The notes beneath the pieces are model-generated. The model did not search any database. It was not told the origin of the DNA and saw nothing but the letters and a program-made list of their open reading frames with translations. A stretch of DNA of 22,247 bases from an uncultured Cryomorphaceae bacterium (GTDB taxonomy: Bacteria; Bacteroidota; Bacteroidia; Flavobacteriales; Schleiferiaceae). Shown here piece by piece: positions 14,138-22,247 of the stretch; the stretch's first letter is position 1; each line of letters starts with the position of its first letter. The DNA is taken from assembly GCA_937900215.1 (NCBI GenBank), contig CALCFH010000070.1:1-22247 (forward strand), given 5' to 3'. The position numbers and the translations under genes are program-made.

Positions 14138-15844
14138 ATGTTGAGTGAACAAGAATTATTGAGAAGAGAGGCATTAAAAAGCCTGCGCAAATTAGGAATA
14201 GACCCCTATCCTGCAGCCGAATTTGTAGTTACACACACGGCGAAAGAGATTAAAGAAAACAAAAGCTTAGAAGAAAATAAATCGGAGGTTACTATTTCTG
14301 GTAGGATGATGAGCCGACGCATTATGGGCAAGGCTTCATTCGCAGAAATAAAAGACCATACCGGAAGAATTCAGGTTTATATAAATAGAGATGTTCTTTG
14401 TCCGGATGAAGACAAAACCCATTACAACGAAGTATTTAAAAAGCTTCTGGATATGGGCGACTTCATTGGTGTACAAGGCAAAGTATTTAGAACTCAAACA
14501 GGAGAAATCTCTGTTGAGGTTAGAACTTTAACTGTACTAAGTAAGACTCTCAAACCCTTACCTACTGTAAAAACCGACTCGGAAGGAAAGGTACACGATG
14601 CGTTTAGCGATCCGGAGCTTCGGTACCGAATGCGCTATGTTGATTTAATTGTAAACGACAAGGTGAAGAGCACTTTCGTGAAGCGAAGTGCCATTTTCAC
14701 AGCTATGCGCAATTTCTTCAATGGCTTTGGCTATTTGGAGGTAGAAACGCCTATTCTTCAGCCTATTCCTGGCGGTGCTGCGGCTAGGCCTTTTTTAACA
14801 CACCACAATGCCTTAGATATTCCGCTGTACTTGCGCATTGCCAACGAGCTGTATTTAAAGCGGCTAATTGTTGGCGGGTTTGATGGTGTTTATGAGTTTG
14901 CCAAAGATTTTCGCAATGAAGGCATGGACCGTACTCATAATCCGGAGTTTACTGTCATGGAAATCTACGTGGCCTACAAGGATTATAAGTGGATGATGCA
15001 TTTTACTGAACAAATGCTGGAGTCTGTAGCCTTGGCGGTAAATGCCAATACAGATGTTGAAGTTGGCGGAAAAAAAATAAGTCTCAAGGCACCCTATGCC
15101 AGGGTAAGTATGCGCGACGCTATTTTAGAGCATACCGGTTTTGATATTGATGTTTTGGATGAAGCTGGGTTAAGGGAGGCTTGTGCTAAGTTGGGTATTG
15201 AAACCAACAATAGCATGGGAAAAGGCAAGTTGATCGATGAGATTTTTGGTGAAAAATGCGAGCCGCATTACATCCAACCTACCTTTATTACCGACTATCC
15301 TGTAGAGATGTCGCCTTTGTGTAAAAAACATCGCGATAACCCAAATTATACTGAGCGCTTCGAGCTCATGATCAACGGTAAAGAAATTGCCAATGCTTAC
15401 TCTGAGCTCAATGATCCTATAGATCAGCGCGAGCGCTTCGAACAGCAGTTAGCACTAAGCGAAAAAGGAGACGACGAGGCGATGTTTATTGATCAAGATT
15501 TTTTAAGGGCTTTAGAATTTGGTATGCCGCCTACGTCGGGAATGGGGATAGGAATGGATAGACTAACTATGTTACTCACAGGGCAAACCAGTATACAAGA
15601 AGTTCTTTTCTTCCCACAAATGCGACCAGAAGTTCAGGCTGTTGCAAACACAGGTGGCGATTTTAAGTCGTTGGGTGTTCCCGAAGCTTGGTTGGAAGTG
15701 GTAGCCGAATTGTACGGAACTGTTGAAGAAATGAAAGTTCTTAAACACACTCAGGTGCATCAACAATTAAATGGTTTCCGAAAGAAGAAAAAGTTGGATG
15801 TTCCCGCCCTCAGCTTGGAGGATGTTCTGGCTTGGTTTAGTTAG
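14138..15844 (+). CDS. lysS: Lysyl-tRNA synthetase, class II
   Basis: This cytoplasmic enzyme charges tRNA-Lys with lysine. An N-terminal OB-fold anticodon-binding domain spans about 50-150 (VTISGRMMSRRIMGKASFAE). Class II motif 1 is near 192-206 (FFNGFGYLEVETPI), followed by the GGAAARPF segment. Motif 2 starts near 257 (DFRNEGMDRTHNPEFT). Motif 3 is GMGIGMDRLTML from 468, with Arg475. The protein is 568 residues, longer than the roughly 505 of E. coli LysS; about 70 extra residues follow motif 3 (GVPEAWLEVV through a KKKK patch to LEDVLAWFS). My recollection is that this tail is common in Bacteroidota LysRS. The gene has its own promoter at 14110 and terminator at 15860 and is divergent from the isomerase operon. 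Confidence 0.97.
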   Translation: MLSEQELLRREALKSLRKLGIDPYPAAEFVVTHTAKEIKENKSLEENKSEVTISGRMMSRRIMGKASFAEIKDHTGRIQVYINRDVLCPDEDKTHYNEVFKKLLDMGDFIGVQGKVFRTQTGEISVEVRTLTVLSKTLKPLPTVKTDSEGKVHDAFSDPELRYRMRYVDLIVNDKVKSTFVKRSAIFTAMRNFFNGFGYLEVETPILQPIPGGAAARPFLTHHNALDIPLYLRIANELYLKRLIVGGFDGVYEFAKDFRNEGMDRTHNPEFTVMEIYVAYKDYKWMMHFTEQMLESVALAVNANTDVEVGGKKISLKAPYARVSMRDAILEHTGFDIDVLDEAGLREACAKLGIETNNSMGKGKLIDEIFGEKCEPHYIQPTFITDYPVEMSPLCKKHRDNPNYTERFELMINGKEIANAYSELNDPIDQRERFEQQLALSEKGDDEAMFIDQDFLRALEFGMPPTSGMGIGMDRLTMLLTGQTSIQEVLFFPQMRPEVQAVANTGGDFKSLGVPEAWLEVVAELYGTVEEMKVLKHTQVHQQLNGFRKKKKLDVPALSLEDVLAWFS

Positions 15845-15859
15845 TCTTAAAACTTGATG

Positions 15860-15883
15860 AAGCGGCCCTGGCCGCTTTTTTTA
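15860..15883 (+). terminator. Intrinsic terminator of lysS
   Basis: Starting 16 bp past the lysS stop, AGCGGC (15861-15866) pairs with GCCGCT (15871-15876) around a CCTG loop; an A on the left can also pair with the T run. A run of seven T follows at 15876-15882. This is a classic rho-independent terminator. Confidence 0.85.
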
Positions 15884-16179
15884 TTGCGTAAATTAGGTCT
15901 CATCCAATTGAGTTGTAACCAACCGCTCTGCTGAGAATTGTATTCACTTACTCAAGCTGCAAGTCGGCTTAATTATTGACTGGCACACACTAAGGAGCAT
16001 GGAGCACAATCTTATTTTACTATTTCCTCCTGAGCCAATTAGAATCTTCTTCTCATCGCTTCAATGGCATTCATTCATGATGATTTATTCAGCCTTTCCA
16101 CTCACAATTACTTGTATATTACTCTTTTCTACATTGAAATCAGTAGGTTTACAAAACCAGTCTATCAAATCCAATCTAG
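15884..16179. other. Intergenic region, no convincing gene
   Basis: These about 300 bp separate the lysS terminator from the protease gene. One short frame (15999-16223, 74 codons) begins after TAAGGAGC, but the spacing to its ATG is too short, its composition is unlike a normal protein, and it overlaps the protease signal peptide. I found no exact TAnnTTTG element; TAGGTTTA at 16144-16151 is one mismatch away and has no -33 partner. The protease promoter is presumably here but I cannot place it. No hairpin, repeat or RNA gene was recognised. Confidence 0.6.
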
Positions 16180-19100
16180 ATGAAAATCAAAAGTACCCTC
16201 TGTCTCTTTATCTTGATTTCTAATTCTTTCTTCTGTCTTAGCCAAGAATTATCTAATTACGATTTTAAAATTGGCTTATCCCCAATGCTTGTTCCAGCCA
16301 ATTATTCCGAAACAATGGAATTCCAGGGTAGTGCTTTTGATCATCAGTTATTCAAGATTATTCAATTCTATTCGCATCCGAACGAAGCAGAAAAAACAGC
16401 TTTAAAAAATTCAGGGGTTGAGCTGATAGCATACTTACCCAATTATGCTTGGTTGGCAAGTTTCGACGAAAACTTCGCCATCCAAAAATTGAGAAACTAC
16501 AATGTCCGAGCCATTTTAGAAGTTCCATTGGAATACAAATTATCAAGAAGCTTGCAGTTGGAAGAATATCCAAGCCATATTCAAGTGGGAGAAAATCTCA
16601 AAGTATGGGTTACATTCTATCCCACAGTTAAACTTGAAAAGATTCAGTCTGACTTGAGTCAAAAAGGCTATGAAATTATAGAGTATAATGAGATTTCTAG
16701 TGCAAAAGAGATGGTAGTTCCCATTTCAAGAATTGAAGAATTGGCCAATTTGCCGTATGTCCAATTCATTGAACCTATTTCACCTGAACCAAACCTTGAA
16801 GGTGGATTTGTAGAAGATAGAAATAATCATCGGGCCAATTATTTGGCTTCAGAGCAGCTTGGAGGTTTACACTTTGACGGTTCAGGAATTACCCTCGCGG
16901 TTCGAGAGGGGGGCACTGTTGACCCTAGTATCCACAATGATTTTAAAGGGCGATTAGACTATTCTTTGGATGCTGGAGCGGCGGCATCAAGCCATAAAAC
17001 AGGTGTTGCTTGGCGAATGGCAGGATATGGAAATGACAACCCCTCCAACACGGGTATGGCCTTCGGGTCAAATGTAATTTCTACCACTGGAGGTTTCTCT
17101 TATTTGGTAAATAATACCAATGCTATTGCGGTAAATAATTCCTATGGCTTCGGCTGTTATATTGGAACCTATGGCTCGAGCGGCCGTTCAAATGACGACT
17201 TGATTTACAACAATCCTAGTTTTATGATTGCCTATTCAGCTGGAAATATTCAAACTACAGATTGCGGTTACGGTGCTGGAGCCTCTTGGGGAACCATTAC
17301 AGGAGATAGTAAACAAGCGAAAAATGTACTTGCTGTTGGAGCCCTGAATACCAATGATGAATTGATGGGTTTTAGTAGTTGGGGTCCTGCACCAGATGGA
17401 AGAATAAAGCCAGATATCTGTGCGGTTGGTCCGGGTGGAACTTCATTCGCTTGTCCTAATGTGGTGGGTGGCTTTGGTCAATTATATCACGCCTATTTTG
17501 ATCTAAATGGAGTCTTGCCCAACTCTGGATTAATTAAAGGCATTCTACAAAATACAGCCGATGATTTAGGAAACCCAGGGCCCGATTTTAAATACGGTTA
17601 TGGTCGTATAAACTTGCGTCGAGCGTATGAAACTATTGCAAACAACACCATTATTGCTGATAATATTAGCAGTGGAGCAGTAGACAACCATATTCTAAAC
17701 ATTCCAGTAGGCACTAAGCAAGTGCGCGTTATGCTTTATTGGATGGATTATGAAGGTACAGTTGGTTCTTCTGTTGCCCTTGTCAATAATTTAAACTTAA
17801 CCGTAACCGCCCCCAATTCAACAGTATACAATCCTTGGGTTTTAGACCATACTATTAATGCTACCAACCTGAATGCCAATGCTACACGAGGTGTTGATGC
17901 CCTCAATAATATGGAGCAGGTAACTATAGATAATCCAACCGCTGGTAGCTATTCCATCACAGTGACTGGATTCTCTGTTCCTCAAGGACCGCAATCGTAT
18001 TTTGTAGTTTACGAGTTTCTTGAAGACGAGCTTACCCTAACCTATCCCATAGGTGGCGAATCTATGGTGGCAGGAGAAACTCAACGGATCTATTGGGATT
18101 CATATGGCAATACTACCGGAACTTTTGATCTTTCTTATTCTACGGATAATGGATATACTTGGATTCCCATAGCGAGTGGTTTGGCCAACGGCAGTCGCTT
18201 TTACGATTGGACTGTTCCGAGTATAATCAGCGGAAAGTTGAAGATTCGAGTAGAAAGAGGATCCCTTGCCGACCAAAGCTCAGAAGGCTTCTCAATTATT
18301 GGCGTTCCGACGAATGTAGTGTTGATTTGGTCTTGCTCAGATTCTTTGAAGCTAGGTTGGGATGCTGTACCAGGCGCGACAGCCTATGAAGTTTTTAAGT
18401 TGGGAACAGAATACATGACATCTGTAGGAACCAGCTCGGGCACCAACAAAACTATTTACGGTGTAAGTACAAATTCAAATGAATATTTTGCCGTTCGCGC
18501 ATTGGGTACAAATAATGCCAAAGGAAGACGGACAAACTCTTTAAAGAAAACACCAGGAGATGAAAACTGTGTGCCTCTTGAAGTTTCAGCTACTGCCATT
18601 GCATCGCACCCTTCGGGCTACTATCCAGATTGTTATACACCTTTCGGTAACAATGTGCGCTTTCAATTTTTGAATAACGGAGTGAGTTCGCTTTCTTCCC
18701 TTTCTGTAAGCTATCAATTGAACTCAGGAAGTATTCAGACAGAAACCTTTAATGGTCTAGTTGCTTCAGGCGCGTATGGCGAACATCTCTTTTCAAGCGG
18801 TATTTCTATTCTTTCAGCGGGAAACTACAGCCTAAAGGCATGGGTTAATTCGATGGATGCCAATGCTACAAACGATACGGCGATCAGTCGAATTACCATA
18901 TATTCTGGAGGAACTGCAACCTATCCATACTCGCAAACTTTTGATGCATTTACCAATTGTGCAACCACTTGGGATTGCACCGGCTATTCTTGCACCCTTG
19001 AAGAAAACTGGTTTAATGTGCCCTTCGATTATGAAAAGGGCGATTCTACGGAATGGCGAACCTTTTCAGGCGCTACAGGAACAGGAGGAACAGGACCCTC

Positions 19101-22100
19101 TTTCGACCACACTTCAGGAAGTGGGAAGTACCTCTACATGGAGACTTCTGGCAACAGCGGCTCAGGCTGTCAATTCGATGATGCCTATGCTCTTACGCCT
19201 TGCATTGATCTATCTTCAGCAACCAAGCCAGAACTATCGTTTTGGTACCATGCATATGGAAGTTCTATTGGTGAGCTACATGTTGACATTTTTGTAGATG
19301 GCGAATGGATTTATGACCTAACCCCTCCAATTCAAGGAGATAAGGGAAATACATGGTTTCAACAAACAGCCAACTTAATTCCATACGTAGGTAAAACCGT
19401 AATTCTGCGCTTTAGGGGATCAAACGGTGGGGGATTTACAGGCGATCTCGCTATAGACGATGTTGGCATTCAAGAAAACCCCGCGCTGGTAGACCCAAAT
19501 CCATTGCCGTGCTACCCTCCTCAAGACGTATCTGCCTCCGTAACTTCAGGCACAACCGGACTTATAACATGGAATGCAGGTGGTTCTGAAACTATGTGGG
19601 ATGTGCATATTGTGCCTTCGGGTGCCGCTGCTCCTATCGGATTAGGAACCGTTGTAACAGACACCTTCTACCTTGCATCAGGCCTTGCCGCATTAAACAT
19701 CTATGATATTTATGTTCGAGCCATTTGCGGGGGGGGAGACACATCTTACAACAGTAATACAAGCCTAAGCATCTATTGTGCATCGGGTTCTGCTTCTTCC
19801 ATTGACTCTAAAATTGGCATGGTTGCCATGGATGGAGATTCCGTAGTAAGTGGAGCAAACTGTGCAAGCTATACCGATTTACGTGGAACCCCTTTATTCA
19901 ACCTTCAGTTCGGAACTTCTTCTTCGATAAGCGTTGAGTATGCTAGCTGCGGAGGTACATATAATGCCTATTCACAGGTGTACATTGATTTTAACAACGA
20001 TCTGGATTTTGACGATGCCAATGAAATTGTGGCTTCTGGCTTAGTAAATTCAACGACCAATTTGAACAGCCCTATTACTATGCCCGTGTATGGCTACACG
20101 GGAGACTATACAATGCGTGTGGTCTTAATGGAAGGTGGCTCTGCTACCTCTACCATGCCATGTGGAACTTATAGTTGGGGAGAAACCCAAGATTATACTG
20201 TACACATTCTCTCTCTTTCGCCTCCTTCAAGCTGTGCATTTCCTTCAAACCTAGGCTCTGTAGCTACGAGCGAATCGTCTGCATTGGTTTATTGGATCGC
20301 TGGGGATACACTTGCAAGCAACTGGGTTGTGCAATACAGAACCAATGGCGGAATGTCTTCAAGTGCAATAGCAACCAATGACACCCTTACCCTCACTTCT
20401 TTAGAACACTCTACTTTGTATCAAGTCTCTGTGGGTGAAATCTGTGCAAGCGGAGATACCAGCTGGATGGTAGGTCCTGCCCAATTCCAAACCTGGTTTG
20501 CTCCCGACTATCTTGAAGATTTCAACTCAGGATTTTCTTGGTCAGAAGGAAATGGAAGAATCACAGATTCTACCACTTTCACAGGGGCTTCGTCCAACTG
20601 GATTGATGGAGCCTTCAACAACGATTTTGTAACCAACGACCTAGCCGCAAGTATGAATATTTTTTCAACCGGAAGGTATGAGTGGATGTTCAGCCCAACC
20701 ATTGTTGTTCAAGACAACGGATCTGTGTACGAACTAAGCTTTGATATGGGAATGACAGAATGGAATTCTTCTACACTTGAAGCTATAATGGGGGTAGACG
20801 ATACCGTAATGGTGGTTGTTTCTACTGATAATGGTGTTACTTGGAGCCGTTCTAATGTGGTTTATATGGTTCATCAAGGCAATAAGCCTGCAGCTGTACT
20901 GAGCTGGCCTGTATCGATTCCTCTTTTCGGCTACTCAGGCAATCTTAAAATTGGTTTCTATGCCGAAGGCACAGTGAGCAATGAGGATATAGATGTATTT
21001 ATTGACAATGTGGCTATTACTGAGAATTGCAGCCTTGCTCCAATGAGCATCTCTGGAGTAAACTTTGTTTCTTCTCCTGCTCAATACAATGTGCAATACT
21101 CTATTAGCGGCGGAGATCTATTTCTTCTTCAGACTAGAGAAGTGGGTACAGATACTTGGTTTACGCCTAAATCTTGGACAAACACTTCCCTTACTAACCA
21201 GAACTTCTTAGCGAAGAGACCCGGTGTAGACAATGAAGTACGCTTGGGTGCGCGGGTAGATGGAAATTTCTACTACTCTTGCCCAATGACTTTCTCTGCA
21301 GATTGTAAGCCTATGACTGTGAACGCTATTGAATTAATAGATCCTTTCTGCGCCGGTGATTCGGCTCAACTTAAAGCCATTGCAAATGGTGGATTTAAAG
21401 CCAAAACATTCCTTTGGAATACAGGTGAAACCACTCGTTTCATCTATGGTCAGCAAGGCCAAACCTATCAAGTAGTGGTTACCGATGCTGCGGGTTGTTC
21501 AGATTCAGCCAGTGTATCGGTTAGCACTGTAGGTTCTCCCTACACTCCAGGCAATTTTACTTTAGCTAAGCCCAATCAAGTAACCTTTGTAGGTTCTTGG
21601 ACTGCTCCAAGCCTTGGAATGGGAGTTAGCCTAATCGGCTACAGAATGCAATATCGTCAAGTAAATGTGGGTGCTCCTTGGAGACAAACCTCATTAATTA
21701 CCTCTGGAACTTCTGCTACAGTGAACTTTACTGGAAGTTGTGATCCTTCTGCAAACTATGAGTTTGCTGTCTTTGCTCGTGTAAACGACAATGGCATGAT
21801 TTACAACACTCCCGTAACTTGCACAGAGCGCAGATTCTACAATGGTTCAGGCGGATGTGCCAAAACAGCCGAAGCTGGAAATGGTCTCAACCTCAGCGGC
21901 AATGGCATCACGGTATATCCAAACCCAACACAAGGCATTGTGAACGTAAGTTTGAATAACGAAGCTGCAAGCCTTGAGTTATTGGATATGAACGGAAAAT
22001 TGTTATTCAGCCAAGAATTTGAAGGTCTGGCCGAAGCAAACATCAACCTAACTAACCTGGCCTCAGGTGTGTATATGTTGAATGTAACCACCGATACTTG

Positions 22101-22131
22101 TGTCTATCAAGAAAGAGTAGTTAAGAATTAA
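16180..22131 (+). CDS. Giant T9SS-secreted subtilisin-like (S8) protease with MAM, FN3 and GEVED modules
   Basis: The 1983-residue product has a signal peptide (1-22), an inhibitor-like prodomain (about 25-215) and an S8 domain (about 225-485). His272 (SHKTG), oxyanion Asn356 (SAGN) and Ser422 (GTSFACP) are present, but the usual Asp position reads Glu243 in AVREGGTVD. Next come a P/PPC-like beta domain (488-615), an Ig-like domain (617-708), an FN3-like domain (709-795), a CARDB-like domain (796-910), a MAM domain (912-1099), FN3 (1109-1192), GEVED (1197-1342; QVYIDFNNDLDFDD), FN3 (1351-1438), a second jelly-roll (1444-1616), a PKD/SprB-like module (1709-1785), FN3 (1786-1885) and a type A T9SS sorting domain (about 1908-1983; VYPNPTQGIVNVSLN). 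It should cross the outer membrane by T9SS and act on the surface or outside. Start chosen by the signal peptide. Confidence 0.92.
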   Translation: MKIKSTLCLFILISNSFFCLSQELSNYDFKIGLSPMLVPANYSETMEFQGSAFDHQLFKIIQFYSHPNEAEKTALKNSGVELIAYLPNYAWLASFDENFAIQKLRNYNVRAILEVPLEYKLSRSLQLEEYPSHIQVGENLKVWVTFYPTVKLEKIQSDLSQKGYEIIEYNEISSAKEMVVPISRIEELANLPYVQFIEPISPEPNLEGGFVEDRNNHRANYLASEQLGGLHFDGSGITLAVREGGTVDPSIHNDFKGRLDYSLDAGAAASSHKTGVAWRMAGYGNDNPSNTGMAFGSNVISTTGGFSYLVNNTNAIAVNNSYGFGCYIGTYGSSGRSNDDLIYNNPSFMIAYSAGNIQTTDCGYGAGASWGTITGDSKQAKNVLAVGALNTNDELMGFSSWGPAPDGRIKPDICAVGPGGTSFACPNVVGGFGQLYHAYFDLNGVLPNSGLIKGILQNTADDLGNPGPDFKYGYGRINLRRAYETIANNTIIADNISSGAVDNHILNIPVGTKQVRVMLYWMDYEGTVGSSVALVNNLNLTVTAPNSTVYNPWVLDHTINATNLNANATRGVDALNNMEQVTIDNPTAGSYSITVTGFSVPQGPQSYFVVYEFLEDELTLTYPIGGESMVAGETQRIYWDSYGNTTGTFDLSYSTDNGYTWIPIASGLANGSRFYDWTVPSIISGKLKIRVERGSLADQSSEGFSIIGVPTNVVLIWSCSDSLKLGWDAVPGATAYEVFKLGTEYMTSVGTSSGTNKTIYGVSTNSNEYFAVRALGTNNAKGRRTNSLKKTPGDENCVPLEVSATAIASHPSGYYPDCYTPFGNNVRFQFLNNGVSSLSSLSVSYQLNSGSIQTETFNGLVASGAYGEHLFSSGISILSAGNYSLKAWVNSMDANATNDTAISRITIYSGGTATYPYSQTFDAFTNCATTWDCTGYSCTLEENWFNVPFDYEKGDSTEWRTFSGATGTGGTGPSFDHTSGSGKYLYMETSGNSGSGCQFDDAYALTPCIDLSSATKPELSFWYHAYGSSIGELHVDIFVDGEWIYDLTPPIQGDKGNTWFQQTANLIPYVGKTVILRFRGSNGGGFTGDLAIDDVGIQENPALVDPNPLPCYPPQDVSASVTSGTTGLITWNAGGSETMWDVHIVPSGAAAPIGLGTVVTDTFYLASGLAALNIYDIYVRAICGGGDTSYNSNTSLSIYCASGSASSIDSKIGMVAMDGDSVVSGANCASYTDLRGTPLFNLQFGTSSSISVEYASCGGTYNAYSQVYIDFNNDLDFDDANEIVASGLVNSTTNLNSPITMPVYGYTGDYTMRVVLMEGGSATSTMPCGTYSWGETQDYTVHILSLSPPSSCAFPSNLGSVATSESSALVYWIAGDTLASNWVVQYRTNGGMSSSAIATNDTLTLTSLEHSTLYQVSVGEICASGDTSWMVGPAQFQTWFAPDYLEDFNSGFSWSEGNGRITDSTTFTGASSNWIDGAFNNDFVTNDLAASMNIFSTGRYEWMFSPTIVVQDNGSVYELSFDMGMTEWNSSTLEAIMGVDDTVMVVVSTDNGVTWSRSNVVYMVHQGNKPAAVLSWPVSIPLFGYSGNLKIGFYAEGTVSNEDIDVFIDNVAITENCSLAPMSISGVNFVSSPAQYNVQYSISGGDLFLLQTREVGTDTWFTPKSWTNTSLTNQNFLAKRPGVDNEVRLGARVDGNFYYSCPMTFSADCKPMTVNAIELIDPFCAGDSAQLKAIANGGFKAKTFLWNTGETTRFIYGQQGQTYQVVVTDAAGCSDSASVSVSTVGSPYTPGNFTLAKPNQVTFVGSWTAPSLGMGVSLIGYRMQYRQVNVGAPWRQTSLITSGTSATVNFTGSCDPSANYEFAVFARVNDNGMIYNTPVTCTERRFYNGSGGCAKTAEAGNGLNLSGNGITVYPNPTQGIVNVSLNNEAASLELLDMNGKLLFSQEFEGLAEANINLTNLASGVYMLNVTTDTCVYQERVVKN

Positions 22132-22246
22132 ATTTTTTTTTTTCTAACTCCATCAAATCCTGTAAATACAAACTCCTAAAAGAACCTTCTCGCTTCTGAG
22201 CGATACTAAATTGAAAATAGAGGGCAAGGTGTTTTTTATAACGAAG
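22121..22246 (-). CDS. Possible C-terminal end of a gene entering from the right
   Basis: One minus-strand frame is open from the window edge to a TAA at 22121-22123, giving 41 codons before the stop. It reads LRYKKHLALYFQFSIAQK, then REGSFRSLYLQDLMELEKKK and ends KFNS. The sequence looks like ordinary, charged cytoplasmic protein, but I recognise no family and the fragment is short enough to be open by chance. If real, it overlaps the protease 3' end by 11 bp in a convergent arrangement, as other genes in this window do. Its lysine tail is encoded by an unbroken run of 11 A. Confidence 0.35.
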   Translation of the reverse strand, partial: LRYKKHLALYFQFSIAQKREGSFRSLYLQDLMELEKKKFNS

Positions 22247-22247
22247 A

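Noticed and set aside
15999..16223. 74-codon plus-strand frame after a TAAGGAGC sequence
   Set aside because: The purine-rich site is too close to the ATG, the product has no recognisable features, and it overlaps the protease signal peptide in another frame.
22132..22143. T tract after the protease as a confirmed intrinsic terminator
   Set aside because: No GC-containing stem precedes the 11 T, so it does not meet the usual pattern.
1..22247. Defence system, prophage, insertion sequence, integron or CRISPR array
   Set aside because: No transposase, integrase, nuclease-effector pair, direct-repeat array or terminal repeats were seen; the lone PolB-like exonuclease sits in a housekeeping operon.

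Overview
The window looks like chromosomal DNA from a member of the Bacteroidota, most likely a flavobacterium-type organism (Flavobacteriales, possibly Cryomorphaceae-like; the family is a guess). The evidence is a type IX secretion (T9SS) C-terminal sorting domain on a giant secreted protease, two mosaic surface proteins built from GEVED, FN3 and MAM/jelly-roll modules, an HMA-protein/TonB-receptor pair, exact TAnnTTTG promoter -7 elements, a Bacteroidota-style SbsA-like Ig lipoprotein and an AT-rich base composition. I see no phage, insertion sequence, CRISPR array, rRNA or tRNA.

Layout. (1) 1-2883, minus: the N-terminal 961 residues of a secreted GEVED/FN3/jelly-roll protein that runs off the left edge. 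(2) 2884-2955: a short divergent intergenic region with a perfect 11-bp inverted repeat. (3) 2956-5434: an Ig-like lipoprotein and a nitrilase-family omega-amidase, convergent and overlapping by 35 bp. (4) 5435-5598: a gap holding a consensus promoter and a strong intrinsic terminator pointing the same way with no ORF between them, a good candidate small RNA gene. (5) 5599-8896: an apparent copper locus, with a SCO1/SenC copper chaperone divergent from an exported HMA metal-binding protein whose gene overlaps that of a TonB-dependent receptor. (6) 8893-14057, minus: a tightly overlapping five-gene operon in the order phosphoglucose/phosphomannose isomerase, lipB, membrane-anchored beta-lactamase-family serine hydrolase, PolB-like 3'-5' exonuclease, two-domain peptide-type ABC ATPase. 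(7) 14138-15844, plus: lysS, divergent from that operon, with its own promoter and a clear terminator. (8) 15884-16179: about 300 bp with no convincing gene. (9) 16180-22131: a 1983-residue T9SS-exported subtilisin-like protease whose usual catalytic Asp position reads as Glu. (10) 22121-22246, minus: the possible C-terminus of a gene entering from the right.

The parts fall into three functional groups: secreted adhesin/protease mosaics at both ends, a copper handling and uptake locus, and a core-metabolism block (sugar phosphate isomerisation, lipoylation, tRNA charging, peptide import ATPase). Gene packing is extreme: convergent genes overlap at their stops, and every operon junction overlaps by 4 to 22 bp. 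The most interesting items are the candidate sRNA at 5515-5600, the inverted repeat at 2892-2955, the altered protease active site, and the copper locus. All family assignments come from reading motifs and domain patterns by eye; no database search was run.
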